A model generated the notes under the pieces. The model made no database searches. It was not told the DNA's origin and saw only the letters and a list, made by a program, of their open reading frames with translations. 64,000 nt of DNA from Cohnella terricola (GTDB taxonomy: Bacteria; Bacillota; Bacilli; Paenibacillales; Paenibacillaceae), in NCBI RefSeq assembly GCF_007786475.1, contig NZ_VNJJ01000001.1:124001-188000 (forward strand), written 5' to 3'. Positions within the stretch are counted from its first letter, which is position 1; each line of letters opens with the position of its first letter. Made by a program: the position numbers and the translations under genes. Shown here one piece after another: positions 26,600 through 34,964 of this stretch.

Positions 26600-26606
26600 A
26601 TCAGCG
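26574..26606. repeat. Strong inverted repeat (hairpin)
   Basis: CGCTGATATGTTG (26574-26586) and CAACATATCAGCG (26594-26606) are perfect 13-base arms around a 7-base loop. It lacks a T-run on either side. It lies downstream of the CynX-like gene and may act as its 3' end structure, or be an old element boundary. Confidence 0.7.
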
Positions 26607-26655
26607 ACTTTTCAGTACTTCTCTTTAACGTGGCTACCTTGCTTCTGTTATTTTC

Positions 26656-27828
26656 CTAGCTCGCTTGCATAGCATTTGAGCCTGTATGAACATTGGATTT
26701 GCGACTGGTGATGAGCAGTTGTACGCCGATCATCGCAACAATTATAACAACCATAGCGAGCAGCGCAGCATTAAAGCTTCCGGTGCGATCATGGACCGCC
26801 CCGATGAATAACGGGCCTAACGCTCCGATCATATAACCGCCGCACTGAGACATAGCCGACCAAGATCCGGCTTCCTCCGAAGATTTCGTCTCGACAATCG
26901 GCAGCATAAGCCCCAGCGGAAATAATCCTCCCGCCCCGATTCCCAGGAATATGACAGCCGGTAGCATTGGTAGACGGAGCAATAACAAGATAATTCCAAC
27001 CAACTCAAATACACTGCATAGAATGAGAAAAAATCTTCGATTGCCGAATCTAGAAACAAGACCGGGTACCGTCAAGGATACAGGAATTTGAATCATTGTA
27101 AAAACGGTAAGAAGCAATGCCGAGTTTTCAGCACTGTAGCCGAAGCTATGGGCAATCGGCGAAATCCATGCCGTAACCGAATAAAACATACTTGCCATCA
27201 ATCCGAAAAATAACGTTAACAGCAATGCTCTTTTATTGCGGATTGGAAGCTTGGAACGGACCGTACTACTTTTGTTCTCCTTGTTTCGAAGAAAAACCGA
27301 CCAAACGATTAGCGCAATTACGCCAAGGAATGCCCAGCATGACAGGGTCAACGTTAAGCTCTGGTTGCTTCGATGATAGATCGGAATCGAAAATGCGGAA
27401 GCCACTGCCGCTCCTACGATCATGGAGGCAGAATAAATGCTTACGATTCCGGGCTTCGTCGGAAAATACTTCTTAATAAACCCGGACAGCAGAGGTCCTG
27501 CCAAGCTAATCCCGATGCCGCCAACCAAGGCGCTCGCTACCAAGACCGGGACTGAACCGACAATCCCCCGCACAGCAGTTGCGCCCGTAATGAGCACTAA
27601 CGAGATAAAAATGGTGCGCTCGAGACCTAGCCGATCACGCAGCGTCGTTGCTAATGGAGCAAAAATCCCCATGCAAAATACGGGAAATGTGGTCAGCAAA
27701 CTTGCTGTTAACCCGCTCATTCCCAGATCGTTTTGCAGCGTTCCAAGCAAAGGGGCAACAGAGGTAATAATCGGTCTTAAGTTCAAGGCTGCAATAAAAA
27801 TCGCTACAATTAAATAAAGCTTTTTCAT
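26656..27828 (-). CDS. MFS transporter, CynX/NimT family
   Basis: Integral membrane protein of 390 residues with twelve predicted helices. The opening NLRPIITSVAPLLGTLQNDLG and the GVGGG-like segment AGGLFPLGLMLPIVETKS are characteristic of the cyanate/2-nitroimidazole transporter group (CynX, NimT, YycB). Members export or import small toxic compounds; the substrate here is unknown. It is divergent from an HxlR-type regulator that probably controls it. The base composition is more AT-rich than the core region to the left. Confidence 0.85.
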   Translation of the reverse strand: MKKLYLIVAIFIAALNLRPIITSVAPLLGTLQNDLGMSGLTASLLTTFPVFCMGIFAPLATTLRDRLGLERTIFISLVLITGATAVRGIVGSVPVLVASALVGGIGISLAGPLLSGFIKKYFPTKPGIVSIYSASMIVGAAVASAFSIPIYHRSNQSLTLTLSCWAFLGVIALIVWSVFLRNKENKSSTVRSKLPIRNKRALLLTLFFGLMASMFYSVTAWISPIAHSFGYSAENSALLLTVFTMIQIPVSLTVPGLVSRFGNRRFFLILCSVFELVGIILLLLRLPMLPAVIFLGIGAGGLFPLGLMLPIVETKSSEEAGSWSAMSQCGGYMIGALGPLFIGAVHDRTGSFNAALLAMVVIIVAMIGVQLLITSRKSNVHTGSNAMQAS

Positions 27829-28068
27829 CGGTTGCTTCCCTCCTGCTTATCTGTGTGAATATATTTATAGTATTTTTGTCTGAAAACGGCTGATTTTTTC
27901 AGGAGAAACGAATTAGTTGTTCGCATATTGGGCAGACGCACGCCTGCGAAGTGGTGACGATTGCAAGGCCGAGAGCTGTGCCAAATTGAAACGTCTCAAA
28001 CCAGAATAGGTACTAAAAAGCTCCTTAGGAAAAAAGGAAGCAAGTTTATGACCAAAGGGAGGGAGTCT

Positions 28069-28503
28069 ATGAAACCTGGACTGCGTCAGACTTACAACAT
28101 TCCTGTTGAAGCTACGCTGGATGTTATAGGCGGCAAGTGGAAAACGCTGAGTTTATGTCATTTAACGTATGGTTCTAAAAGAACGAATGAACTTAAAAAA
28201 AACATTCCAGAAATTACGCAAAAAATGTTAACCCAGCAGCTCAGAGAATTGGAGGAGGACGGAGTTATCACAAGAACGATATATAACCAGGTACCGCCAA
28301 AAGTTGTTTATGAATTGAGTGAGCTGGGCGAATCCCTTAAGCCTATCGTCGATCTGATGTGCGATATCCGATTGACATGGGAGAGCGCTTCGCTGCCAGC
28401 GAAGCGCTCTCTCACCGATAGTAATCGTCAGTCTCCACTAGATAAGCGATACAATTCAATAGGAAGTCGCTATAGACCCAGCTTCTTGGAAAGCCTTGGT
28501 TAA
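28069..28503 (+). CDS. HxlR-family transcriptional regulator
   Basis: A winged-helix protein of 144 residues. The HxlR core is visible: LDVIGGKWKTLSLCHL, RTNELKKNIPEITQKMLTQQLRELEEDGVITR and VVYELSELGESL. ATG at 28069 follows AGGGAGGGAG; a second ATG at 28048 is possible. Relatives such as YodB and CatR sense quinones or aldehydes through an N-terminal cysteine; no cysteine is present before residue 30 here. After LMCD, where relatives end within about 10 residues, the frame continues through a perfect hairpin (28381-28411) and 40 atypical residues, overlapping the azoreductase gene. The 3' end may have been altered by insertion. Confidence 0.85.
   Translation: MKPGLRQTYNIPVEATLDVIGGKWKTLSLCHLTYGSKRTNELKKNIPEITQKMLTQQLRELEEDGVITRTIYNQVPPKVVYELSELGESLKPIVDLMCDIRLTWESASLPAKRSLTDSNRQSPLDKRYNSIGSRYRPSFLESLG
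28381..28411. repeat. Perfect hairpin shared with a second site at 33017
   Basis: Arms GAGAGCGCTTCGCT (28381-28394) and AGCGAAGCGCTCTC (28398-28411) enclose three bases, inside the HxlR 3' end. The right arm and its flank, CCAGCGAAGCGCTCTC then YCACCG, are repeated at 33017-33038, beside the VOC gene stop. This looks like a small mobile or duplicated structure. Confidence 0.7.
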
Positions 28504-29085
28504 TACTTCTTCCCTTTTCAAAGAAAAATTCCCTTGCGCACGAATGATTTGATAGTCGTCGACTCCCATAAAGTTGAACATTGCTTTTAAAAATTTGTGG
28601 GAATATTCCACTTCCGTGTACCAGTCATTGTTTGTATAGATCCCGTCACTCGCTTGAATGACAAGCACTTTCCTGCCGTCTTTTAGCAGACCGACTGATC
28701 CGTTGTCTGTATAGGCAAAAGTCTCTTTCGCGATTAGAATGTTATCCATATAGTCTTTTAGCTTGGATGGAATGTTAAAGTTATGCAGTGGCATGGCGAT
28801 GACGTATTTCTTCGCAATTTTAAATTGCTGTAAGATTTCCGATATTCGGGAGTCGAGCGCCCGTTCGTCATCCGTTAAACGCTCATTTCTCCCCTTTTTT
28901 TCCTGTAGACTTAGAAAGGTACGGTCAACGAAAGGAATGTGTTCCCGATATAAATCGATTTGTTCAATGGGTCCTTCCGGATTTGTTTTTTTGTAAGTCT
29001 CTAGAAAACGATGAAGCACTTGCAGACTGACGGATGAATCGGCATCTACTTTTGGATGTGCATTAATAACAAGTAGTTTTTCCAA
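28456..29085 (-). CDS. azoR: FMN-dependent NADH-azoreductase
   Basis: Flavodoxin-fold quinone/azo reductase of 209 residues. The start is taken as TTG at 29085 with AAGGGG nine bases upstream, giving the family-typical beginning EKLLVINAHPKV. MPLHNFNIPSKLKDYMDNIL and the GLLKDGRKVLVIQASDGIY segment form the FMN site. The family reduces quinones by two electrons, protecting against thiol depletion, and reduces azo dyes. It is convergent with the HxlR gene. A longer frame extends upstream to 29307 but is not coding in character. A second, more GC-rich azoreductase gene lies at 38153. Confidence 0.9.
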   Translation of the reverse strand: MEKLLVINAHPKVDADSSVSLQVLHRFLETYKKTNPEGPIEQIDLYREHIPFVDRTFLSLQEKKGRNERLTDDERALDSRISEILQQFKIAKKYVIAMPLHNFNIPSKLKDYMDNILIAKETFAYTDNGSVGLLKDGRKVLVIQASDGIYTNNDWYTEVEYSHKFLKAMFNFMGVDDYQIIRAQGNFSLKREEVLTKAFQEAGSIATSY

Positions 29086-29354
29086 CTTCGATAACCCCTT
29101 ATGCTCAATATTGTTTACGTATATAGAGACAACCAAGGGATATATTTTGTGACATAAGTTGCAATTCATATTATCGCCTTCGCGCAAGCTACGGCTTCGC
29201 GCTCGATTCGAACGGCCGCATCGGCGACTAGGCGCAGTTGACGACAAGTCTCGCCTCGGACCAAACAAGCCGCCCCGAACGAGATTTTTTTCGCGGGAGC
29301 GGCTCATTTGGCGTGCAAGTTCAGATAGGAGGCGAATGATCGAATACGCCCGGC
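29086..29354. other. Gene-poor GC-rich debris upstream of azoR
   Basis: Together with the pseudogene at 29355-29564 this forms a 550-base stretch without an intact gene. It is clearly more GC-rich than both flanks. Fragments that read like protein ends can be seen on the minus strand (for example ...RQLRLVADAAVRIEREAVA followed by a stop near 29170), but none has a start and none was recognised. Confidence 0.5.
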
Positions 29355-29564
29355 TTAGATCGAGCTTGCGTTCGCTAACGACTCCTCGGCGTCCTTCGCA
29401 GGCTGCCCCAACTTGGCTCTGCCGACGCTCAGCGCGACGACCGCGCCGGCGGCCGTGACGCAGAGCGCGAGCACGAAGCCATGGTCGTCGGTCAACCCGT
29501 ATAGCACCTTACGGGTTAATAGGGCCTCGTTCTTCCATTCGGCGATTAAATCTTCAACTGTAAT
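29355..29564 (-). pseudogene. Chimeric remnant: DinB/DUF664-like start joined to MFS-like end
   Basis: Seventy codons. The first part, TVEDLIAEWKNEALLTRKVL, matches the usual N-terminal helix of DinB-family thiol-transferase-like proteins. A GGAGAGGATG box precedes it at the right distance, but the expected ATG is ATT. After about 28 residues the frame passes into HGFVLALCVTAAGAVVALSV followed by a short polar tail and a stop, typical of the last helix of a drug-efflux MFS protein. The junction is in frame and the fusion is most simply explained by deletion between two neighbouring genes. Probably not functional. Confidence 0.5.
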
Positions 29565-29635
29565 ATACTCTCATCCTCTCCTGAACAAAATCCTCTGCTA
29601 GCCTTGTCCCATTTCTTTACTCCCAATGCCTGCTA

Positions 29636-30448
29636 TTAGGGGTTAAGGAATTCGCTTACCGCATGAAAATAACCGTTTAAATCGTCAGCATGGACACCGT
29701 GGCCGCATTGTTCAAAAACAATAAGCTTCGTATTCGGTCTTCGCTCCTCCATACGTCTCGCTTGCTCCGTATCGAGAATGAAGCTTTTTGCGCCATGAAT
29801 GAGCAGAATCGGGGTACTTGAGCCTAACCAGTCATCCCACCATACCCCGTTGGACTGAGGTACGGACACTTGCAGCCCCTTCAAATCCGTTCGGAATCCC
29901 CAACCTTGTTCGTCCTCAAACACGCTTTCGGCAAAATAATCAATAGCCCGGACCCCTGTGCTCGCAATCGATTCTCTCAGCTCCTTTAGGGAAGCCGATC
30001 GGTTTGGAAGCTTGTCGGCAAAGGAGAAATCGGCATTAATCTCCGCACCGATATCCTCAACGATAACGGCTTTCACCAATTCGGGATAACGGGCTGCGAA
30101 CTGATAAGCATTCAATCCGCCCAAAGAATGTCCCAAGATTGTGACAGGGCGCCCCCCAAGCTGCGACTGAACGAGGTTCAGAATATCATTCACGTAATCG
30201 TCTCTTGCATATTCATTACCTTGGGGGTGCTCGCTCCAACCGTGTCCGCGTTGATCCAGAGAAATAACCCGCCAATCTTGGAAACGCACGGCCAACTCCG
30301 AAAATGATCTTGCATTGGCCATATACCCATGCAACATAACAAGCACTCGGTTGCTATCTCCGCCAAAATCAAGATAGGAAAGTCGAAGATTACCCGAGAA
30401 AAAAAATTTCCTTATGGCCGATTGGTCAGAGCTGGAATTCGACATCAT
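29636..30448 (-). CDS. Alpha/beta hydrolase
   Basis: A 270-residue hydrolase with the complete fold: oxyanion region HGYMANARSF, nucleophile elbow GHSLGG (serine near residue 108), acid after LLIHGAKSFILD, and catalytic histidine in CGHGVHADD. Esterase, lactonase or C-C hydrolase activity are all possible. RBS GAAAGGAG. It is 90 bases downstream of the YbfB-like MFS gene and on the same strand, probably in one operon under the divergent LysR regulator. Confidence 0.87.
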   Translation of the reverse strand: MMSNSSSDQSAIRKFFFSGNLRLSYLDFGGDSNRVLVMLHGYMANARSFSELAVRFQDWRVISLDQRGHGWSEHPQGNEYARDDYVNDILNLVQSQLGGRPVTILGHSLGGLNAYQFAARYPELVKAVIVEDIGAEINADFSFADKLPNRSASLKELRESIASTGVRAIDYFAESVFEDEQGWGFRTDLKGLQVSVPQSNGVWWDDWLGSSTPILLIHGAKSFILDTEQARRMEERRPNTKLIVFEQCGHGVHADDLNGYFHAVSEFLNP

Positions 30449-30538
30449 ATTGACTCTCCTTTCTATTTTACTGTTGTTCCTCGAATTTATTATTACCGCT
30501 AATGGTGACAGTTCTTGTCATCGATAAACTCCTTATTT

Positions 30539-31777
30539 TCAGATGTTAAGCGGCAAATTTCGTATTTCAAGCTTTCGTTGTTGTTGTCCATACAAAACTG
30601 CCAACAAGGCAGCTATCGCCATAAAGATTGCACTGGACGCAACGCCCACATGCAAGCTGTACCGTTCAACCACCACGCCTCCAACGATGGGACCTATAAT
30701 CTGCCCTGAGGCAAAAAAGGCGGTGGCTATGCTTAGACTTGCCGCATAAACATTTTGAGGGACATGTCGCCGAAGCAAAGCCGTCGTCATCAACGGAGGA
30801 GTAATAAAGGATACCAACCCAATCGTGATTGCGCCCAATGCCGTAAAAAACAAATCATCGGTAATTACGCCGCACACCCCGATCGTCCCAATGGCTAACC
30901 CCGACGCAAGCGTATAACCGCTCGGCCATCGGTCAATGGCTTTGCCTCCGATCCATCCGTTAAATAATCCCGCAAACCCGATTGCGGACCAGACCAATCC
31001 GGCATAAAGCGATGGAATGCCTTTGCTCACTAAATAAGGAATTAGATAGGTGAAATAGATGATGTAACCCCATCCGAAGAAGAAATAAGAACCGATTAAG
31101 AATAAGAGCTTCTTCGGATTCAAAAAGAGACGGTACGCCTTCACGCTTTCTTGGTCCTGTGGCTTCGATTCCGGCGACGAGGGTAATTGGGCGGATCCTC
31201 GCCTTTTGGTAACAAACTCGAATCCGAACGCGGCAATGACGCCGAATATCCCCATAGCTGCCCAAGCATACCGCCATCCCTGCAAGTGAGCAGGGTCTAT
31301 CGTAAAGGGGGCGAATATACCCGTCACCAGAATGCCGGCTGATCCGCCTAACCAAATAAGACCCGATGCCGTTCCTCGTTCCGCCGGTCGAACTGCATCC
31401 ATAGCAATGGACAAGACTAATACCGTGGCGAAGGCCGATAATAAGCCAATTGCGAACCTCCATAACCCGAGCTCAGTGAAATGATCGCTAAATGCCGAGC
31501 CGATCAAGGCCAATCCGAGCAAAAAGCACGTTAATCTGTTGATGACATGCTTGTGGTCTGGAAAGCGTGATAACAAAGGGGAAAGGCACAAAGTCCCGAT
31601 TAAATAACCGATAAAATTGACTGTGCCTAATATGCCCAATTGTCCGTAACTACCTCCGATCGCCCTTTGTATCCCAGGTAAGAACATGCCGTAAGAGAGC
31701 CGTGAAAAACCGAGAATGACGACAAACAAAAGCGAAGCCCATAAAGTGATCCAGTTGAATGCGGATTTCGTGCCCAT
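30539..31777 (-). CDS. MFS transporter, YbfB/YjiJ family
   Basis: A 412-residue membrane protein with twelve helices. The FSRLSYGMFLPGIQRAIG opening and GTVNFIGYLIGTL loop are typical of the YbfB/YjiJ group, poorly characterised uptake or efflux carriers. The central cytosolic loop (KRRGSAQLPSSPESKPQDQE) separates two six-helix halves. It is divergent from the LysR regulator, with three regularly spaced TTGTAAAA boxes in the shared intergenic region. It is likely the first gene of an operon with the alpha/beta hydrolase. Confidence 0.87.
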   Translation of the reverse strand: MGTKSAFNWITLWASLLFVVILGFSRLSYGMFLPGIQRAIGGSYGQLGILGTVNFIGYLIGTLCLSPLLSRFPDHKHVINRLTCFLLGLALIGSAFSDHFTELGLWRFAIGLLSAFATVLVLSIAMDAVRPAERGTASGLIWLGGSAGILVTGIFAPFTIDPAHLQGWRYAWAAMGIFGVIAAFGFEFVTKRRGSAQLPSSPESKPQDQESVKAYRLFLNPKKLLFLIGSYFFFGWGYIIYFTYLIPYLVSKGIPSLYAGLVWSAIGFAGLFNGWIGGKAIDRWPSGYTLASGLAIGTIGVCGVITDDLFFTALGAITIGLVSFITPPLMTTALLRRHVPQNVYAASLSIATAFFASGQIIGPIVGGVVVERYSLHVGVASSAIFMAIAALLAVLYGQQQRKLEIRNLPLNI

Positions 31778-31812
31778 TATCCCACCTACTTCAAAAGTTA
31801 GTATTTACCCTA

Positions 31813-31871
31813 TTGTAAAATTACGGATATGTTTTGTAAAATTGAATTATATGAATAAATAGTTTGTAAAA
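31813..31871. promoter_or_regulatory. Probable LysR operator: three TTGTAAAA boxes
   Basis: TTGTAAAA occurs at 31813-31820, 31834-31841 and 31864-31871 in the AT-rich divergent space. The spacings of 21 and 30 bases are whole helical turns, so all three face the same side. The last is within AGTTT-GTAA-AAACT, an interrupted palindrome. This fits tandem binding by the neighbouring LysR protein. Confidence 0.5.
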
Positions 31872-31893
31872 ACTGAACGAAATGGTGATGATA

Positions 31894-32799
31894 ATGGATA
31901 TTCGAGCTATAAAGACCTTCGAGGCTTGCGTGCGTCATGGTCATTTTTTGAAAGCCGCCGAAGAACTCCGATATGCGCCCTCTACGGTAACTCTTCAGAT
32001 TCAACGTTTAGAAGCAGACCTGGGCGCTTCTTTATTTGTGCGCGACGGCAAACGAGTGATCGTAACTGAAGCCGGTCGATGGCTCTATCAAGAAGTCTCG
32101 ACTTTATTGAAGTCAATCGGATCCATCAGGCAGACCGTCTCCGATATCGCGTTGGGGGATAACGGCTACGTTCGCTTCGCCGCCATCGAGCCTGTCGCAA
32201 GCCAAAAGCTAGCAGCTGTCATAGCCGATTTTTGCAAGACTCGACCGAAAGTGGAGTTCATCATGGAAGTAAGCGGGAGCAGAACGATCGCTGAGAGGGT
32301 ACGGAACGGCGAACTAGACTTCGGAGTTTGCTCCGCTCCAAAGGCGGGCCTGACACTGGAGTTTGAGCCTTTAATCGAAGAACGATTAGGGATCATGTTA
32401 AACACGAGACACCCACTGGCCGAGAACGACAGCATCACGATGAGCGACCTCTTAGGACAGACCTTGCTCATAAAAGAACCGACTTGTATTTATCGAGAGC
32501 TTTGGGAAACGGCGTTTAATCCAGATGAAAAAAACGATTTCTCTTGCATTGAGGTTGGAAGTTTCTTTGTGATTCAACAAATGGTTAAAGCAGAATTCGG
32601 CATTGGGATTGTTCCAATGTACAACGGCTTGGAACAGGCAGACTCCGTGGTCATCAGATCATTCGCCGATGTGAACCCTGTTGTCACTATAGGCTTCGCT
32701 TATAAAAATAAAAACTACCTGGGAAAGGCATCATTATTGCTAATGAATGCCATTCGGGAATCCTTTAACCAATTCGGAACCGATGTGAAAAAGAGTTGA
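31894..32799 (+). CDS. LysR-family transcriptional regulator
   Basis: About 301 residues. The N-terminal winged helix-turn-helix is clear (MDIRAIKTFEACVRHGHFLK, then APSTVTLQIQRLEADLGASLF), followed by a two-lobed effector-binding domain (GYVRFAAIEPVASQKLAAVI ... GIGIVPMYNG). The ATG at 31894 aligns with LysR starts; an upstream ATG at 31882 is possible. It probably controls the divergent YbfB-like MFS and hydrolase genes in response to a small molecule that those proteins handle (inference from layout). Confidence 0.9.
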   Translation: MDIRAIKTFEACVRHGHFLKAAEELRYAPSTVTLQIQRLEADLGASLFVRDGKRVIVTEAGRWLYQEVSTLLKSIGSIRQTVSDIALGDNGYVRFAAIEPVASQKLAAVIADFCKTRPKVEFIMEVSGSRTIAERVRNGELDFGVCSAPKAGLTLEFEPLIEERLGIMLNTRHPLAENDSITMSDLLGQTLLIKEPTCIYRELWETAFNPDEKNDFSCIEVGSFFVIQQMVKAEFGIGIVPMYNGLEQADSVVIRSFADVNPVVTIGFAYKNKNYLGKASLLLMNAIRESFNQFGTDVKKS

Positions 32800-32886
32800 T
32801 TGTGACTCATTCGACTTCAACTGGTTCAAATTGAATTCGTATATCCTATGGCAGGTGCTTTCCATTGGTTGAATAATACAAGGACG

Positions 32887-32917
32887 GGAGAGCCACCTCA
32901 AACTGGGATGGCTCTCC
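32887..32917 (+). terminator. Hairpin after LysR gene
   Basis: GGAGAGCCA (32887-32895) pairs with TGGCTCTCC (32909-32917). The following sequence TATTTGGG is only weakly T-rich, so termination is probable rather than certain. Confidence 0.5.
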
Positions 32918-33047
32918 TATTTGGGACATTCTATCTTACTAGTGGCTGTCATTTGTTAACCAAGCGGCTCAACCTTACCGAACCGACTCTTGCTAGCAAT
33001 GCGGATTTAGCCTGATCCAGCGAAGCGCTCTCCCACCGTGGTTTATT

Positions 33048-33503
33048 TCACTGCCCCAATAATCTGGCATCATACATTAATTGTATTTGAATACCGTACG
33101 GGTCTTCGATAATACCGTATGCTTCGCTAAACACATTTCTGGATAAAGGAACAATAATTCTTACCCTATCATCTGTAGTCAAGCTCTTGTAGAAATGTTC
33201 GATTTCTTCTAAATCCGCACTCTGAATACACAATGAGGTATTGTTACCCACTGCATATTTTTCTTTGGTGTCCATTGAATTCTCTGCCAGCATTACCTTT
33301 GTTTTTCCGATTGATAAGACGGAGTGAGAAATATTATTCTTATTTTCATCAGTAAACTGCAACGAACTGTCACGTTTTGCCATGTCTTCATAAGTAACAA
33401 GTAACAATTCCTCTGCGTTGAAATGGTTTTTGTAGAAATTTATCGCTTCTTTTGCTTTTCCGTTCATGGATAAGAAAATAGCTACTTCCAGTGTTGCACT
33501 CAT
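33048..33503 (-). CDS. VOC-superfamily protein, PhnB-like
   Basis: A 151-residue glyoxalase-fold protein. It has the two beta-alpha-beta-beta-beta modules (VAIFLSMNGKAKEAINFYKNHF and SLCIQSADLEEIEHFYKSL) and ends with the typical YGIIEDPYGIQIQLMYD strand. PhnB-like members are often misnamed methyltransferases; their roles are mostly unknown or in resistance. Metal ligands are not complete to the eye. It is AT-rich (about 37% GC) and divergent from the WYL regulator, which likely controls it. Confidence 0.85.
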   Translation of the reverse strand: MSATLEVAIFLSMNGKAKEAINFYKNHFNAEELLLVTYEDMAKRDSSLQFTDENKNNISHSVLSIGKTKVMLAENSMDTKEKYAVGNNTSLCIQSADLEEIEHFYKSLTTDDRVRIIVPLSRNVFSEAYGIIEDPYGIQIQLMYDARLLGQ

Positions 33504-33625
33504 GGTATTAATCTCCTTTTATCTAATGATCTCAGGTAGATATCTTTTAACATTGATATAGTACCTTGAACTTAGTATCTTATAAAAAGGAGTCAAAACA
33601 TGGCACCTTTATGAGGAGAGTTATT

Positions 33626-34564
33626 ATGAAGAAATCAGAAAGACTAAATGACCTGATAAGATTTTTAAATAATCGAGAGTTCTTTAATTTAAATGACCTG
33701 ATGGATAAATACAATATTTCAAAAAGTACAGCTTTACGTGATATTAGTTCATTAGAACAATTAGGCATGCCTATTTATTCGGAACATGGCAGACATGGAC
33801 GATACGGTATCCTAAAAAATAGATTGTTATCCCCCATTGTTTTTACTATTGATGAAGTGTATGCTCTATACTTTGCCATGTTGACGTTAGAATCTTATCA
33901 ATCAACGCCATTTCATTTAAGTGTTAATCAACTAAATGAAAAGTTTGAAAACTGTCTTTCTAAAAAACAAATAGAACAGGTTCACAAAATGAAAAAAGTC
34001 CTTCAATTTGAAATGTACCTACATAATAATGTCAGTCGCTTTTTAGATAAAATTTTAAAAAGCATCCTTAATGAGAGCAGCTGCACGGTTCAATATCTAA
34101 AAAATAGTCAGAAAAAAAGTTACCATGTTCAATTCTTCAAAATCTCCGCTAAGTTTGGTCAATGGTATGCTACTGGAATTGAGTTAAATACGAATAAATA
34201 CAGCGTTTTTAGATGCGACAGGATTACCTTTATAGAAGAAGAGAACAATAAATCTCAATTTACTATAGATGAACTCGTTAGTCGTTCATTAAGTATTTAT
34301 CGTTCCGAGAAGAGTATTCGCTTTGAAGTCGAGATTTTAGAACAAGCAATGGATATTTTTTATAAAGAACATTATCCTTCTATGAAAATAGAAAATGGTA
34401 ATAAAACAGTTATTAAGGGATTCTATAATCAAGGAGAAGAGGAGTTTATAGCTGACTATTTTATGAGATATGGTCATTATGTTATGTCAGTGAAGCCTGA
34501 ATCGTTAAAACAAATCATCCAAGATAGAGTGGAGAATCTCTTAAACCACTACCAAAAATTATAA
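33626..34564 (+). CDS. YafY-type HTH and WYL-domain regulator
   Basis: A 312-residue transcription factor. The N-terminal DeoR-like helix-turn-helix (LNDLMDKYNISKSTALRDIS) is followed by the YafY-type linker (GRHGRYGIL) and a ligand-sensing WYL domain (GQWYATGIELNTNKYSVFRCDRI), then a WCX-like C-terminus. ATG at 33626 has GAGGAGAG six bases upstream; a longer frame exists. The gene is about 32% GC, far below the core genes, suggesting acquisition from a low-GC Bacillus-like donor. It is divergent from the PhnB-like VOC gene. Confidence 0.87.
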   Translation: MKKSERLNDLIRFLNNREFFNLNDLMDKYNISKSTALRDISSLEQLGMPIYSEHGRHGRYGILKNRLLSPIVFTIDEVYALYFAMLTLESYQSTPFHLSVNQLNEKFENCLSKKQIEQVHKMKKVLQFEMYLHNNVSRFLDKILKSILNESSCTVQYLKNSQKKSYHVQFFKISAKFGQWYATGIELNTNKYSVFRCDRITFIEEENNKSQFTIDELVSRSLSIYRSEKSIRFEVEILEQAMDIFYKEHYPSMKIENGNKTVIKGFYNQGEEEFIADYFMRYGHYVMSVKPESLKQIIQDRVENLLNHYQKL

Positions 34565-34900
34565 ATCGGCATCTCAACGATTTGTCCGTCCACGTGACCG
34601 TCGGCTAATGAGTCTGCCGTTGTCGAAAGGCCCGGGCCTCGGCGCTGCAATCTAGATAATCGAGATTAGCGGGCGGCGCGGAGGCTTTTTCGGCGCTCTA
34701 ACTCCGAGATCGGGACGAATGCGAGTCAATACGGGTTGTTTTGGCGTTGGAATCCACTGAGCATAGGGGGTTCGTGGGGGGATAAGAAGCTGGAGCGATT
34801 GGATCACGTATAGCAAGAACCCGATCGCGACAGGCCTGTTGCAGCCCTCTTTGGGCTTCACGTTCAAAAGCTTGCAAACAAGAGAGAGAAGAAATGGGAC
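34565..34900. other. Intergenic stretch with no convincing gene
   Basis: The composition jumps back to GC-rich. A minus-strand frame (34652-34867, proline-rich, beginning at TTG) is open, but has no RBS and no recognised similarity; it may be the tail of a lost gene. Nothing else is seen. Confidence 0.5.
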
Positions 34901-34946
34901 TTTACAATTCCTTTTTATTCTGATTATAATATGATTAGAATTCTAA
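34901..34946 (+). promoter_or_regulatory. marR promoter with MarR operator
   Basis: TTTACA (34901-34906) and TATAAT (34925-34930) are 18 bases apart. Directly downstream, over the expected start point, lies the perfect 12-base palindrome TTAGAATTCTAA (34935-34946). The same palindrome is found ahead of the downstream doxX gene, so it is the probable autoregulatory site. Confidence 0.75.
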
Positions 34947-34964
34947 CTATAGAGGTGCTTTGTG

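Noticed and set aside
29159..29458. 99-residue arginine-rich plus-strand protein
   Set aside because: Composition is that of an out-of-frame GC-rich stretch, and the minus strand contains better protein-like pieces.
34652..34867. Proline-rich 71-residue minus-strand protein
   Set aside because: TTG start without RBS, no recognised similarity; kept only as a remark on the intergenic stretch.
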